From Nonomuraea candida (lineage in GTDB: Bacteria > Actinomycetota > Actinomycetes > Streptosporangiales > Streptosporangiaceae): a stretch of DNA of 64,000 bases. The stretch is from positions 1-64,000 of the forward strand of contig NZ_JOAG01000020.1 in the NCBI RefSeq assembly GCF_000725485.1. The letters run 5' to 3'. Positions 42,626 to 51,262 of the stretch are shown in pieces. Made by a program: the position numbers and the translations under genes. A model generated the notes under the pieces. It worked only from the letters and a program-made list of their open reading frames with translations, did not search any database and was not told the origin of the DNA. Within the stretch, counting starts at the first letter, position 1; every line of letters begins with the position of its first letter.

Positions 42626-43489
42626 ATGGAATTCATCGTTCACGACACACTGACGGCCATGGCCGGCCTGCTGGAGCGGCCGCTCGAGCGGCGCGCCGAG
42701 GCGCTGCGGGAGATGCTGGCGCCGATGAGGGCGGCGATCCCGATGCCCGGCGACCTCGCCGACATCCACCACCGGGGCGGCGGCTTCCGCGTCGACGCCG
42801 ACGACCCGCGCTACCTGCCCGCCGTCCGCCGCATGATCGAGCAGGACGTGCTCGGCCAGGTGCGGCGCGAGCTGGCCCGCGCCTCCGAGCGGCTGAGCGG
42901 CGCCCGGCAGCCCGACCGGCTGGAGGTCATGTTCGTGCTGGGCAACCCCGACGACGAGCACCTGATGAGCACGGTCGGCGGCTACTACGGCATGGGCGGC
43001 GGCTCGGGCTGGCTGTACCTGCTGGCCTGGCCGTCGGAGGAGGTGATCGGGCGGATCGCGCACCTGGCGGTGCACGAGTTCCACCACCACGTGCGCTTCT
43101 CCAACGTCGAGTGGAACCCGGTCACCGTGACGGTGGGCGAGCACGTGGTCGCCGAGGGGCTGGCCGAGGCGTTCGTCCGGGAGCTGTCGGGGCCGGCGGC
43201 GATGGGGCCGTGGTCGTCGATGGTGACCGGGGAGGCGTACGAGCGGGCCCACGAGCTGATCATGGCCGATTTCGACCTGGCCGGGATGCGGCACACCTCG
43301 GCGTACGTGCTGGGGGACGGGGCGATGCGCAACTTCGGGCAGGAGCCGCGCGGCATCCCGGACATGGCGGGATACGCGGTGGGGCTGAACCTGGTGGACC
43401 GGGCCCTGGCCGCCACCGGGCTGACCGCCACGGAGGCCACCCTGCTGCCGGCCGCCGAGCTCCTGTCCCGGGCGGGCCTGCGCCCGTGA
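42626..43489 (+). CDS. DUF2268-type predicted zinc metalloprotease
   Basis: The 287-residue protein has a clear HExxH-like metal site in LAVHEFHHHVRFSNVEWNPV and a downstream acidic partner in VVAEGLAEAFVRELSG. The region GNPDDEHLMSTVGGYYGMGG precedes it. Together these match DUF2268, a family of predicted Zn-dependent proteases. No signal peptide or membrane helix is seen. The gene stands alone and is preceded by a textbook MerR-type operator, so expression probably depends on an effector-bound MerR regulator encoded elsewhere. The substrate is unknown. Confidence 0.83.
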   Translation: MEFIVHDTLTAMAGLLERPLERRAEALREMLAPMRAAIPMPGDLADIHHRGGGFRVDADDPRYLPAVRRMIEQDVLGQVRRELARASERLSGARQPDRLEVMFVLGNPDDEHLMSTVGGYYGMGGGSGWLYLLAWPSEEVIGRIAHLAVHEFHHHVRFSNVEWNPVTVTVGEHVVAEGLAEAFVRELSGPAAMGPWSSMVTGEAYERAHELIMADFDLAGMRHTSAYVLGDGAMRNFGQEPRGIPDMAGYAVGLNLVDRALAATGLTATEATLLPAAELLSRAGLRP

Positions 43490-43615
43490 CCCGCGACCCC
43501 GGGGCCCGGCGTCCCGAGGCCCGGCGTTCCGAGGCCCGGCGGACGGAGGTCCGAGGCCGGTGCCCCGGCCCCGGGCGTCCGCCGCGTGAGCGTTCGCGCC
43601 ACGGGGACGCCCGCG

Positions 43616-44263
43616 CTACCGGGGGGAGACGAAGCCCGACTCGTACGCGGCGATCACCGCCTGGGTGCGGTCACGCGCTCCCAGCTTGGCCAGCACGTTG
43701 CCCACGTGCGTCTTGACCGTCTCCTGGCTGACGACCAGCTCGGCGGCGATCTCCTGGTTGGACAGACCCCGGGTCATCAGCCGCAGCACGTCGCCCTCGC
43801 GCCCGGTCAGCCGGTCGATGCCGGGCACGGGGGCGGCGTCGCCGCGCGGCCGGCGGCCGGCCAGCGTCCGGATCGCGGCGGGGAACAGCAGCGACTCGCC
43901 CGCCGCGACCAGCCGGACGGCCCTGACCAGGTCGTCCGGCCTGGCCCGCTTGAGCAGGAAGCCGCTGGCCCCGGCGCGCAGCGCGTCGTAGACGTGGTCG
44001 TCGTTCTCGAACGTGGTCACCACCAGCACCTTGGGCGGGTCGTCCAGGGTGAGCAGCAGCTCGGTGGCGCGGATGCCGTCGAGCGCGGGCATGCGTACGT
44101 CCATGAGCACGACGTCGGGCCGCTCCCTGCGCACCACGGGCACGACCGCGGCGCCGTCGGCGGCCTCGCCGACGACGGTCAGGTCCGGCTCGGCGTCGAG
44201 GATGATGCGCAGGCCGGTACGGATGAGGTCCTCGTCGTCGGCGATCACGACTCGCAGCGTCAT
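43616..44263 (-). CDS. NarL-type response regulator
   Basis: This 215-residue response regulator has a receiver domain (TLRVVIADDEDLIRTGLRII; phospho-acceptor D55 in VVLMDVRMPALDG; VLVVTTFEND; GFLLKRARPDDLV) and a C-terminal LuxR helix-turn-helix (LTGREGDVLRLMTRGLSNQE, QETVKTHVGNVLAKLGARDR). It overlaps the cognate kinase by 4 bp (ATGA). The start MTLRVVIADDE at 44263 is preferred over a longer reading. The regulated genes are not obvious; the nearest are the metalloprotease and the clpP pair. Confidence 0.9.
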   Translation of the reverse strand: MTLRVVIADDEDLIRTGLRIILDAEPDLTVVGEAADGAAVVPVVRRERPDVVLMDVRMPALDGIRATELLLTLDDPPKVLVVTTFENDDHVYDALRAGASGFLLKRARPDDLVRAVRLVAAGESLLFPAAIRTLAGRRPRGDAAPVPGIDRLTGREGDVLRLMTRGLSNQEIAAELVVSQETVKTHVGNVLAKLGARDRTQAVIAAYESGFVSPR

Positions 44264-45480
44264 GACCCCGACCGTAGCGGCAGGCGCGCCGCGACCCGCC
44301 ATCCGGTCCCGGCGGGGCCGGCCTCCAGGTCGCCGCGGAGCAGCCGGGCCCGCTCCCGCATCCCGGCCACGCCCCGGCCGCCGCCGTGACTACGCCCGCG
44401 CGCCCCGCCCCTGGCGTCCGCGCGCCCGCCCGGCGGGCCGGCGCTGGTGACCTCCAGGCGCAGGTCGTCCCCCTCGACGGCGGCGGCCAGGCGGATGGGG
44501 CCGCGGCCGTGCCTGATGGCGTTGGTGAGGGCCTCCTGCAGGATGCGGTACGCCTCCCGGGAGACCACGGCGGGCACCCCGGACAGGTCGCCCACCTCCT
44601 GCCGCACCTGCGCGCCCGAGGCGGCGACCAGCTCCCCGAGATCGGCCAGCGTCGCCTGGGGACGCGTGCCGCCGCCCTCGCCGTCGCGCAGGACGCCCAG
44701 GACGTGGTCGAGGTCGTCGAGGGCGGAGCGGGCCGACTGCTCGATGGCGGCCAGCGCGGTCCTGGCCGTGCCGGGGTCGCGGTCGAGCACCCGGCCCGCG
44801 GCGGCGGCCTGAAGGGTGACGACGCTGAGCGCGTGGCCGACCGAGTCGTGCAGCTCGCGGGCCAGGCGGTTGCGCTCGGCCAGCGTACGGGCGTGCTCCT
44901 CGGCGGCGGCCAGCCGCTCGGCGGGGGTGGGGCCGAGCAGGACGGGGGCCAGCCGGGCCAGCAGCGCGCCCGCCCCGGCCGCCAGGACGACCAGCGCCGC
45001 CAGCAGCACCAGCCCGCATGCCGCCCACGCCACGGCGTTCCAGCCGGGCGTGACGACGAAGCCGAGCACCGGCGTGGTCTGCCCGGTCACCGGCAGCGCC
45101 AGCGTGAACAGCGTGAACGGCACGATCGCCAGCGTGCAGCCGCTGACGACGCCGCCGACGGCCAGGTGCAGCGTGAACCACGCGGCGGTGCGCCGCCTCT
45201 CCTGCCAGGACCGGCCCGCCTGCCGCGGCGGGGTCTCCACCCGCGCGCCGAGCAGCCCCTGCGCCGCGCTCACCGCCAGCCCGCGCACGGGCAGGAACAG
45301 CCCGGTCACGGCCACCACGGGCAGCACCGCCGCGAACACGCCGACCTGGGCGGGCAGCAGCAGGTTGGCCGACTCGCCGTGCAGCAGGCCCGACACGAGC
45401 ACCCCGACCATCATGTACGGCATCAGCAGCGCCCCGCCCAGGACGAGGCACGCCCACCGGCGGGGGAGGTTCCTTCTCAC
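44260..45480 (-). CDS. Sensor histidine kinase (HisKA_3 type)
   Basis: The 406-residue kinase starts with GTG. Four to five membrane helices lie between residues 10 and 180 (WACLVLGGALLMPYMMVGVL; VVSGCTLAIVPFTLFTLALP; ACGLVLLAALVVLAAGAGAL). The phospho-acceptor H211 is in ERNRLARELHDSVGHALSVV, and the ATPase domain is near 315-400 (SREAYRILQEALTNAIRHG; GGGRGVAGMRERARLLRGDL). A Gly/Arg-rich low-complexity loop (GGRADARGGARGRSHGGG) sits inside the ATP lid. The small periplasmic loops suggest that it senses the membrane itself. Its partner is the downstream NarL-type regulator. Confidence 0.9.
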   Translation of the reverse strand: MRRNLPRRWACLVLGGALLMPYMMVGVLVSGLLHGESANLLLPAQVGVFAAVLPVVAVTGLFLPVRGLAVSAAQGLLGARVETPPRQAGRSWQERRRTAAWFTLHLAVGGVVSGCTLAIVPFTLFTLALPVTGQTTPVLGFVVTPGWNAVAWAACGLVLLAALVVLAAGAGALLARLAPVLLGPTPAERLAAAEEHARTLAERNRLARELHDSVGHALSVVTLQAAAAGRVLDRDPGTARTALAAIEQSARSALDDLDHVLGVLRDGEGGGTRPQATLADLGELVAASGAQVRQEVGDLSGVPAVVSREAYRILQEALTNAIRHGRGPIRLAAAVEGDDLRLEVTSAGPPGGRADARGGARGRSHGGGRGVAGMRERARLLRGDLEAGPAGTGWRVAARLPLRSGS

Positions 45481-45622
45481 ATCCGCGATTGTATGTCGAT
45501 GAAAATTCGCTATCGGAGTAATGCGCTTTACGAGAAATGTGCCCCCAGCGAAAAGATTCCCTGATCGCCGCCCCCCGGGACTAGCGTTTTTCGCGGCAAT
45601 ACCCGCGTAGAAAGGCGCCGCC

Positions 45623-46186
45623 ATGACGGAGACACAGCGCGCGGCCTGGCCCGACCAGCTCGGCCGGCGGCTGCTCAAGGAGCGCATCGTGGTCCTCGGC
45701 CAGGAGGTCGACGACGAGATTTGCAACCGGCTCTGCGGTGAGCTGCTTTTGCTCGCGGCCGAAGACCCCAAGCGCGACATAACGCTTTACATCAATTCCC
45801 CGGGCGGCTCCGTGCAGGCCGGGATGGCGCTCTACGACATGATGCAGTTCATTCCGTGCGACGTGCAGACGGTGGCGATGGGGCTCGCCGCCTCGATGGG
45901 CCAGGTGCTGCTGACGGCCGGGACGAAGGGCAAGCGTTACGCGCTGCCCAACGCGCGCGTCGTGATGCACCAGCCGCTGGGCGGCATCGGCGGCTCGGCC
46001 ACCGACATCCAGATCCAGGCCGAGAACATGATCTACACCAAGCGGCGGCTGGCCGAGATCATCGCCCACCACACGGGGCAGCCGCTGGAGCGCATCCAGG
46101 CCGACTCCGACCGTGACCGCTGGTTCACGGCCCAGGAGGCGCTCGACTACGGCATCGTCGACCACATCGCAGAGGGGATGAACTGA
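45623..46186 (+). CDS. clpP: ATP-dependent Clp protease proteolytic subunit (first of pair)
   Basis: This 187-residue ClpP peptidase has its catalytic triad in place: S91 (AMGLAASMGQVLLTAG), H116 (NARVVMHQPLGGIGG) and D165 (DSDRDRWFTAQEAL). Signature segments DITLYINSPGGSVQAGMALY and YGIVDHIAEGMN are intact. The next gene, one base beyond the stop, is a second ClpP. Tandem non-essential ClpP pairs (clpP3-clpP4 in Streptomyces) form a separate proteolytic system induced when the main ClpP is impaired; this pair probably belongs to that class because no clpX or tig gene is adjacent. An AT-richer 140-bp leader precedes it. Confidence 0.93.
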   Translation: MTETQRAAWPDQLGRRLLKERIVVLGQEVDDEICNRLCGELLLLAAEDPKRDITLYINSPGGSVQAGMALYDMMQFIPCDVQTVAMGLAASMGQVLLTAGTKGKRYALPNARVVMHQPLGGIGGSATDIQIQAENMIYTKRRLAEIIAHHTGQPLERIQADSDRDRWFTAQEALDYGIVDHIAEGMN

Positions 46187-46187
46187 C

Positions 46188-46805
46188 ATGAGCGGCCGTT
46201 ACGTGCTGCCCTCGTTCACCGAGCGCACCTCCTACGGGATCAAGGAGATGAACCCGTACAACAAGCTGTTCGAGGACCGCGTGGTCTTCCTGGCGGCGCC
46301 GATCGACGACACGCTGGCCAACGACGTGATGGCGCAGCTGCTGACGCTGGAGTCGATCGACCCCGACCAGGACATCCACCTCTACATCAACTCGCCCGGC
46401 GGCTCGTTCACCGCGATGGCGGCCATCTACGACACGATGCGGTTCGTGCGGCCGGAGATCCACACGGTCTGCATCGGGGAGGCGGCCTCGGCGGCGGCGG
46501 TGCTGCTCGCGGCCGGCGCCGAGGGCAAGCGCGCCGCGCTGCCGCACGCGCGGGTGCTGCTGCACCAGCCGCACGCCGAGGGCGGCCGCGGCCAGGGCAG
46601 CGACCTGGAGATCCACGCCAGGGAGATCCTGCGGATGCGCGACCAGCAGGAGGAGATCCTGGCCCGGCACACCGGCCGGGGGGTGCTGGAGATCAGGAAG
46701 GACATCGAGCGCGACCGCATCTTCACGGCCGAGCAGGCGCGCACCTACCACCTGATCGACGACATCTACGCCTCCCGCAAACGCACCCTGACCCCGGCCC
46801 GCTGA
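46188..46805 (+). CDS. clpP: ATP-dependent Clp protease proteolytic subunit (second of pair)
   Basis: This 205-residue ClpP paralogue has the triad S101 (TVCIGEAASAAAVLLAAG), H126 (HARVLLHQPHAEGG) and D176 (KDIERDRIFTAEQA). The N terminus is extended (GRYVLPSFTERTSYGIKEMN), as is usual for the second member of actinobacterial ClpP pairs, where mixed double rings form. The Met of the classical active-site segment AASMG is replaced by Ala (AASAA). It lies one base downstream of the first clpP and is certainly cotranscribed. Confidence 0.93.
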   Translation: MSGRYVLPSFTERTSYGIKEMNPYNKLFEDRVVFLAAPIDDTLANDVMAQLLTLESIDPDQDIHLYINSPGGSFTAMAAIYDTMRFVRPEIHTVCIGEAASAAAVLLAAGAEGKRAALPHARVLLHQPHAEGGRGQGSDLEIHAREILRMRDQQEEILARHTGRGVLEIRKDIERDRIFTAEQARTYHLIDDIYASRKRTLTPAR

Positions 46806-46830
46806 CCCCGGGATGAAAGGACGTCGCATC

Positions 46831-47102
46831 ATGGCGGAACAGCAGCCCTGGCAGTGGGACGAGCAGACGTGGCGAGGTCACGTGGCGCGGGTGCGCGCGG
46901 GCCGGAGCCTTCGCCCCTTGACCTGGCCGGGTGGCGCGCGGGTCGCGGTCGCCCTGTCCTTCGACTCCTGCACGCGCAGGTCATCGGCCACCGCTCCCGC
47001 ATGGCCGCGCTGAGCGAGCCGGTCGAGCACATCGACGCGCACGAAGGCGTCTGGTACGCCACCCACGCCCAGGTCGCCGAGTACGTCCTGCAGAACGCGT
47101 GA
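46831..47102 (+). pseudogene. Polysaccharide deacetylase remnant with internal deletion
   Basis: The N-terminal piece (MAEQQPWQWDEQTWRGHVAR; PLTWPGGARVAVALSFDS, 46831 to about 46968) is the start of a PuuE-like polysaccharide deacetylase, cut immediately before the metal-binding aspartate region. The C-terminal piece (AQVIGHRSRMAALSEPVEHI; HEGVWYATHAQVAEYV, about 46969-47102) is the end of the same kind of protein, in a different frame. Around 190-200 residues, including the whole NodB catalytic core, are gone. The junction lies near 46968. No functional enzyme is expected. It follows the clpP pair after 25 bp. Confidence 0.75.
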
Positions 47103-47308
47103 CCACCGCCCCCACCACCCTCCCCGGACATCCCTGACCGTCCCCGTCTTCCCCGGACCTCCTGACCGTCCCCGGCTGCCGGGACGCCCCTGGCCGTCGC
47201 CGCCATCCCCGGCACCGTGACGGTTGATGGGGTTGGGGGGTCGGGAGGGGACTAAATCCCGACCTGTACACTCTGGGCGGTTATCGGGGGAATCGGGGGA
47301 GTGGCGCT

Positions 47309-48070
47309 GTGCCGCTGGAACACATCCTGGTGTTGCTCGTCGCGGCGGTCGGCGCCGGGTGGGTGGACGCCGTCGTGGGCGGCGGCGGGCTGCTGCAACT
47401 GCCGGCCATCCTCATGACCGGCATCCCGACGGTCGAGGCGATGGCGACCAACAAGCTGTCGTCGGTGTTCGGCACCACCTCGGCCGCCGTCGCCTACGCG
47501 CGCTCCACCAAGCTGGACAAGCAGGTGGCGCTGCCCGGCGCCGGGCTGGCCGTGATGAGCGCCGGGCTGGGCGCGTGGGCCGCCGCGTCGATCTCGGCCG
47601 AGGTGTTGCGGCCGGCCGTGATGGTGGTGCTGCTGGCCGTGGCCGCGTTCGTGACGCTGCGGCCGAACATGGGCGCCATGCCCGTGCCGCACCTGCGCAC
47701 CCGGCGGCGGGTGGTCGCGGCCGTGGCGACGGCGGGCGTCGTGATCGCGTTCTACGACGGCATCATGGGGCCGGGCACGGGAACCTTCCTCATCATCGCC
47801 TTCACCACCATCCTCGGGCTGGACTTCGTCTCCGCCTCGGCCTCGGCGAAGCTCATCAACATCGGGACGAACGTCGGCGCGCTGGTGGTGTTCGGTCTCC
47901 AGGGGCACGTGAACTGGGCCCTGGGCCTGGGCATGGCGGTGTGCAACGTGGCCGGCGCCCAGTTCGGGGCGCGGATGGCGCTCAAGCGCGGCGCGGCCTT
48001 CGTCCGCATCGTGCTGCTGGTCGTGGTGGCGGCGATGGTGATCAGGCTGGGCTGGCAGCAGTTCGGCTGA
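47309..48070 (+). CDS. TauE/SafE-family (sulfite exporter-like) membrane protein
   Basis: The 253-residue protein has seven to eight membrane helices and the duplicated TauE/SafE pattern: AAVGAGWVDAVVGGGGLLQL, PTVEAMATNKLSSVFGTTSA and AVIAFYDGIMGPGTGTFLIIAF-like segments, then SASASAKLINIGTNVGALVV. Family members transport sulfonates, sulfite or other organic anions. The GTG start at 47309 is the first in frame. No sulfur-metabolism gene lies nearby, so the substrate cannot be inferred. The preceding 200 bp are pyrimidine-rich and contain no recognised site. Confidence 0.88.
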   Translation: MPLEHILVLLVAAVGAGWVDAVVGGGGLLQLPAILMTGIPTVEAMATNKLSSVFGTTSAAVAYARSTKLDKQVALPGAGLAVMSAGLGAWAAASISAEVLRPAVMVVLLAVAAFVTLRPNMGAMPVPHLRTRRRVVAAVATAGVVIAFYDGIMGPGTGTFLIIAFTTILGLDFVSASASAKLINIGTNVGALVVFGLQGHVNWALGLGMAVCNVAGAQFGARMALKRGAAFVRIVLLVVVAAMVIRLGWQQFG

Positions 48071-48103
48071 CCACGACGCCCCCACCCCCGGCGGCCGGAG
48101 GCT

Positions 48104-48813
48104 CAGCCGGGGAGGGGTTCCGGGGAACGTACGCGGAGTGCCGTCGCCGTCAGGGCGACGAAGGCGGCCAGCAGCGCCGGGATGGCCAGCGCGCCGGGCA
48201 GCTCGGCGATCGCCCCGATGAACACCGGCCCCGACAGCACGCCCGACCTGGTCACGCTGTCGGCGGCGCTGCTGCTCTTCGGCGCCGTGCACGGGGTGCT
48301 CGACGTGGCCATGAACGCCGGCGCCGTGCAGGTGGAACGGGCGTACGGGCGGCCGATCATGTCGTCGTTCCACGCGGTCTACAGCCTGGGCGGGTTCGCC
48401 GGGGCCGCGGCCGGCGAGCTGTTCGCGCATCGCGAGCTGACGGCGGCGGCCACGTTCTGGACGGTGGGCGCGCTGATCGTGGTGCTGGCGGCGTGGGCGG
48501 CCCGCTGGACCCTGCACCCCACCCCCGCCCCCGCTCCCACTCCCGCCCTTGCGTACGCGGGCGGCACCAGCGCCACCCCCTGCGCCAGGGCCGCCGGGAC
48601 CACGGCCCGGCCGCTGCCGTACCGGTCGACCAGCCTGCCCACCGCCGCCATGCCGATGACCGCCCCCGCCGCCACCGCGAGCAGCGCGAGGCTGAGCAGG
48701 CCGTCACCGAGTCCCAGGCGCTCCTTGATGGCGGGGATGCGCGCCGTCCAGGTGCCGATCGCCGCGCCGGACAGGAAGAACAGCAGGCGGACGGCCACCC
48801 GTGCGCGTCTCAC
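48104..48813 (-). pseudogene. MFS transporter with inverted middle segment and deletion
   Basis: Minus-strand codons 48813 to about 48545 encode the start of an MFS protein (RRARVAVRLLFFLSGAAIGT, WTARIPAIKERLGLG; VGRLVDRYGSGRAVVPAALA). The next part of such a protein (TLSAALLLFGAVHGVLDVAM; YGRPIMSSFHAVYSLGGFAG) is readable only on the plus strand, about 48240-48530. The C terminus (RSGVLSGPVFIGAIAELPGA, LAIPALLAAFVALTATAL) is again on the minus strand, 48235-48104. The middle has therefore been inverted, and about 150 residues between it and the C terminus are missing. The GTG at 48813 overlaps the DeoR stop, so the intact gene was the second gene of that operon. Confidence 0.75.
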
Positions 48814-49562
48814 CCAGCCACCCTGACCGCCACCTCGGCGGCCGCCAGGGCGTCGCGCTCCTCCGGCGGGATGCCGGGGTCGGTCACCACCACGTCCAGG
48901 CGGGTGATCGGGCAGACCGCGCCGAAGGCCGTATGGGAGAACTTGCCCGAGTCGCACACCACGACCACCCGCCGCGCCGCGGCGATGGCCGCCTGCTTGA
49001 CCGCCACCTCGGGCAGGTCGTGCGCGGTCAGCCCGTGCTCGGCGGACAGGCCGCAGCAGCCGATCACGGCCGTGTCGAAGCGCAGCGCCCTGATCGAGTT
49101 CTCGGCGAGGGGGCCCATGACGTTCAGCTCGCCCTTGCGCACCTCGCCGCCGGGCAGCACCAGCCGGACGCGCGGCGCGCCCGCCAGCAGCGTCATCGCC
49201 TGCAGCGCCAGCGGCAGCACGGTCACCCGCCGGTCGAGCAGCGCGCGGGCCACCTCCAGCGCGGTCGTGCCGCCGTCGAGCACCACCGCCTCCCCGTCGG
49301 CGATGAGGGCGGCGGCCTCCGCGCCGATGCGCCGCTTGGCCTCCACCGCCTCCCGTTCGCGCACCCCGAACGGCGGCTCCTCGCCGCGCAGCAGCAGCGA
49401 CAGCGCGCCGCCCCTGACCCGGCGCACCACGCCCTGCTGGGCCAGCTCGTCGAGGTCGCGCCTGATCGTCATCTCCGAGACGCCGTGCTCGGCGGCCAGC
49501 TCGGCGACCGACACGCTGTCCTGTTTGCGCAAGGTGTCGATGATGGCCCGCAAACGCTCCAT
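48810..49562 (-). CDS. DeoR/GlpR-family transcriptional regulator
   Basis: This 250-residue regulator has a DeoR winged helix (RLRAIIDTLRKQDSVSVAEL; SEMTIRRDLDELAQQGVVRR) followed by the sugar-phosphate-sensing DeoRC domain (LIADGEAVVLDGGTTALEVA; TAVIGCCGLSAEHGLTAHDL; VVVVCDSGKFSHTAFG). The ATG at 49562 is chosen over an upstream in-frame Met at 49598 that would overlap the divergent regulator's start codon. It was probably the first gene of an operon with the MFS transporter now broken downstream, suggesting control of sugar uptake. Confidence 0.9.
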   Translation of the reverse strand: MERLRAIIDTLRKQDSVSVAELAAEHGVSEMTIRRDLDELAQQGVVRRVRGGALSLLLRGEEPPFGVREREAVEAKRRIGAEAAALIADGEAVVLDGGTTALEVARALLDRRVTVLPLALQAMTLLAGAPRVRLVLPGGEVRKGELNVMGPLAENSIRALRFDTAVIGCCGLSAEHGLTAHDLPEVAVKQAAIAAARRVVVVCDSGKFSHTAFGAVCPITRLDVVVTDPGIPPEERDALAAAEVAVRVAG

Positions 49563-49578
49563 GTGTTCATACAAACAC
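49563..49578. promoter_or_regulatory. Candidate operator between divergent regulators
   Basis: GTGTT and AACAC form an inverted repeat 6 bp apart directly upstream of the DeoR start, in an AT-rich island (49561-49600) shared with the divergent WYL regulator. Confidence 0.4.
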
Positions 49579-49597
49579 GACATATGTCCGCAATACA

Positions 49598-50578
49598 ATG
49601 AAGAACATGCGTGCCAGCCGCCTGCTCTCGCTGCTCCTGCTCCTGCAGACGCGCGGCCGCATGACAGCGCCCGAGCTGGCGGCCGAGCTGGAGGTGTCGG
49701 TACGCACCGTCTACCGCGACGTCGAGGCCCTGTCGGCGGCCGGGGTGCCGGTCTACGCCGACCGCGGGCCGGCGGGCGGATACCAGCTCCTCGACGGCTA
49801 CCGCACCCGGCTCAACGGGCTGACGGCCGAGGAGGCGTCCGGGCTCTTCCTGGCCGGGCTGCCGGGGCCCGCCGCCGAGCTGGGGCTGGCCGAGGTGGCG
49901 GCCGCCGCGGAGCTGAAGCTGCTGGCCGCGCTGCCACCCGAGCCGCGCTCGCACGCCTCCCGCATGCGCGAGCGCTTCCTGCTCGACGTGCCGGGCTGGT
50001 ACCGCTCGGGCGACGACGTGCCGCACCTGAGCGAGGTGGCCGAGGCGGTGTGGGACCGGCGGCCGCTGCACATGACCTACCGGCGATGGGGGCAGCAGGA
50101 GGTGGACCGGGTCATCCATCCCTATGGGCTGGTGCTCAAGGGCGGCTCCTGGTACCTGGTGGCGGCGCCGCCGGGCGGATCGCCGCGCACGTACCGGGTG
50201 GCGCGGATCCTGACGCTGGAGACCCTGCCCGGGAGCTTCTCCCCGCCCGACGGGTTCGACCTGGGCGCCTTCTGGCGGCAGTACGCCCGGGAGTTCCGCG
50301 AGCGGATGTACACCGCCGAGGTCGTCATCAGGCTCGCGCCCGGGCGGGGCGACCTGCTGGCGTACACGATGGGCTCCGACGTCGTCGGCGCCGCGCTGGC
50401 CGCCGCGGGCGAGCCCGATCCGGAGGGCTGGCTCACGCTCACGCTGCCGGTGGAGTCGCTCACGCACGCGCGCTGGCTGCTGCTGCGCATGGGCGCCGAC
50501 GTCGAGGTGCTCGAACCGGCCGAGCTGCGCACGATGATGGCCGAGGCGGTCGCCGAGCTGGCCAAGCTGTACGGCTGA
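49598..50578 (+). CDS. WYL-domain transcriptional regulator
   Basis: In the 326-residue regulator, the N-terminal helix-turn-helix (RLLSLLLLLQTRGRMTAPEL; SVRTVYRDVEALSAAGVPVY) is followed by a WYL domain (VIHPYGLVLKGGSWYLVAAP; GSPRTYRVARILTLETLPGS) and a WCX-like C-terminal region. No ribosome-binding site precedes the ATG at 49598; a second ATG nine bases on (MRASRLL) is the alternative, and the message may be leaderless. Divergent from the DeoR-type regulator with a 35-bp gap; the two probably share an operator region. Confidence 0.88.
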   Translation: MKNMRASRLLSLLLLLQTRGRMTAPELAAELEVSVRTVYRDVEALSAAGVPVYADRGPAGGYQLLDGYRTRLNGLTAEEASGLFLAGLPGPAAELGLAEVAAAAELKLLAALPPEPRSHASRMRERFLLDVPGWYRSGDDVPHLSEVAEAVWDRRPLHMTYRRWGQQEVDRVIHPYGLVLKGGSWYLVAAPPGGSPRTYRVARILTLETLPGSFSPPDGFDLGAFWRQYAREFRERMYTAEVVIRLAPGRGDLLAYTMGSDVVGAALAAAGEPDPEGWLTLTLPVESLTHARWLLLRMGADVEVLEPAELRTMMAEAVAELAKLYG

Positions 50579-50638
50579 CATCCCCTCTCTCGCCCACGGG
50601 GTGAAAACCAGGAGAGATATGCGGGGTGATCTGGGAGT

Positions 50639-51262
50639 ATGCCCGGCATGTACCTCATCGGATTCATCGGCGCGTGCATCGCGGTGGCCATGGTGCCAGG
50701 CGTCAGCACCGCCATCATCTTGCGCCAGACCCTGCGCGCCGGCCGGGGCTCGGGGATGGCCGCCACCCTGGGCAACGAGACCGGCATCCTGGTGTGGGGC
50801 CTGGCCGCCGCGTTCGGCCTGTCGGCCCTGCTGGTCGCCTCCCAGGTCGCCTACGACGTCATGCGCGTGACCGGCGCCGTGCTGCTGCTCGCGATGGGCG
50901 CCCAGGCGTTGTGGCAGGCCCGCAAGGGCGCCCCGGACCTGCCGGAAGGGGAGGTGGTGCCCGGCCGGCGCGCGCCGTACCTGGCCGGGCTGGGCACCTG
51001 CCTGGCCAACCCCAAGGCGGCGGTGTTCGCGATGTCGTTCCTGCCGCAGTTCGTCCCCGCGGGCCAGAACGTGCCGCTGACGCTCGTGACGCTGGCCCTG
51101 GTGTGGGTGATGGTGGACCTGCTCTGGTACGGGCTGCTCATCTGGGCGGTCGCCAAGGCCAAGGCGTGGCTCGGCCGGCCGGCCGTCAAGCGGCGGCTGG
51201 AGCAGATCTCCGGCGTGGTGCTCATCGGGCTGGGCGTGCGCATGGTGGTGGACGCCCGATGA
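50639..51262 (+). CDS. LysE/RhtB-family translocator
   Basis: This 207-residue amino-acid exporter-type protein has six helices. It opens MYLIGFIGACIAVAMVPGVS, continues TAIILRQTLRAGRGSGMAAT and LGNETGILVWGLAAAFGLSA, and carries the LysE-type GLGTCLANPKAAVFAMSFLP in its centre. Relatives export lysine, homoserine, threonine or small amino-acid derivatives. The stop overlaps the next start by 4 bp (ATGA), so the alpha/beta hydrolase is coexpressed. Confidence 0.9.
   Translation: MPGMYLIGFIGACIAVAMVPGVSTAIILRQTLRAGRGSGMAATLGNETGILVWGLAAAFGLSALLVASQVAYDVMRVTGAVLLLAMGAQALWQARKGAPDLPEGEVVPGRRAPYLAGLGTCLANPKAAVFAMSFLPQFVPAGQNVPLTLVTLALVWVMVDLLWYGLLIWAVAKAKAWLGRPAVKRRLEQISGVVLIGLGVRMVVDAR

Noticed and set aside
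39782..43294. 1170-codon minus-strand open frame
   Set aside because: Only its last 312 residues (DUF58) are real; upstream parts are antisense or out-of-frame readings of the MoxR, kinase-like and metalloprotease genes.
43490..43615. Possible short gene between the metalloprotease and the response regulator
   Set aside because: The stretch is CCGAGGCCCGG-type low-complexity sequence with no start signal or protein-like composition.
48182..48826. Independent plus-strand membrane protein gene
   Set aside because: Its sequence is the middle of an MFS protein whose ends lie on the other strand, so it is an inverted fragment.
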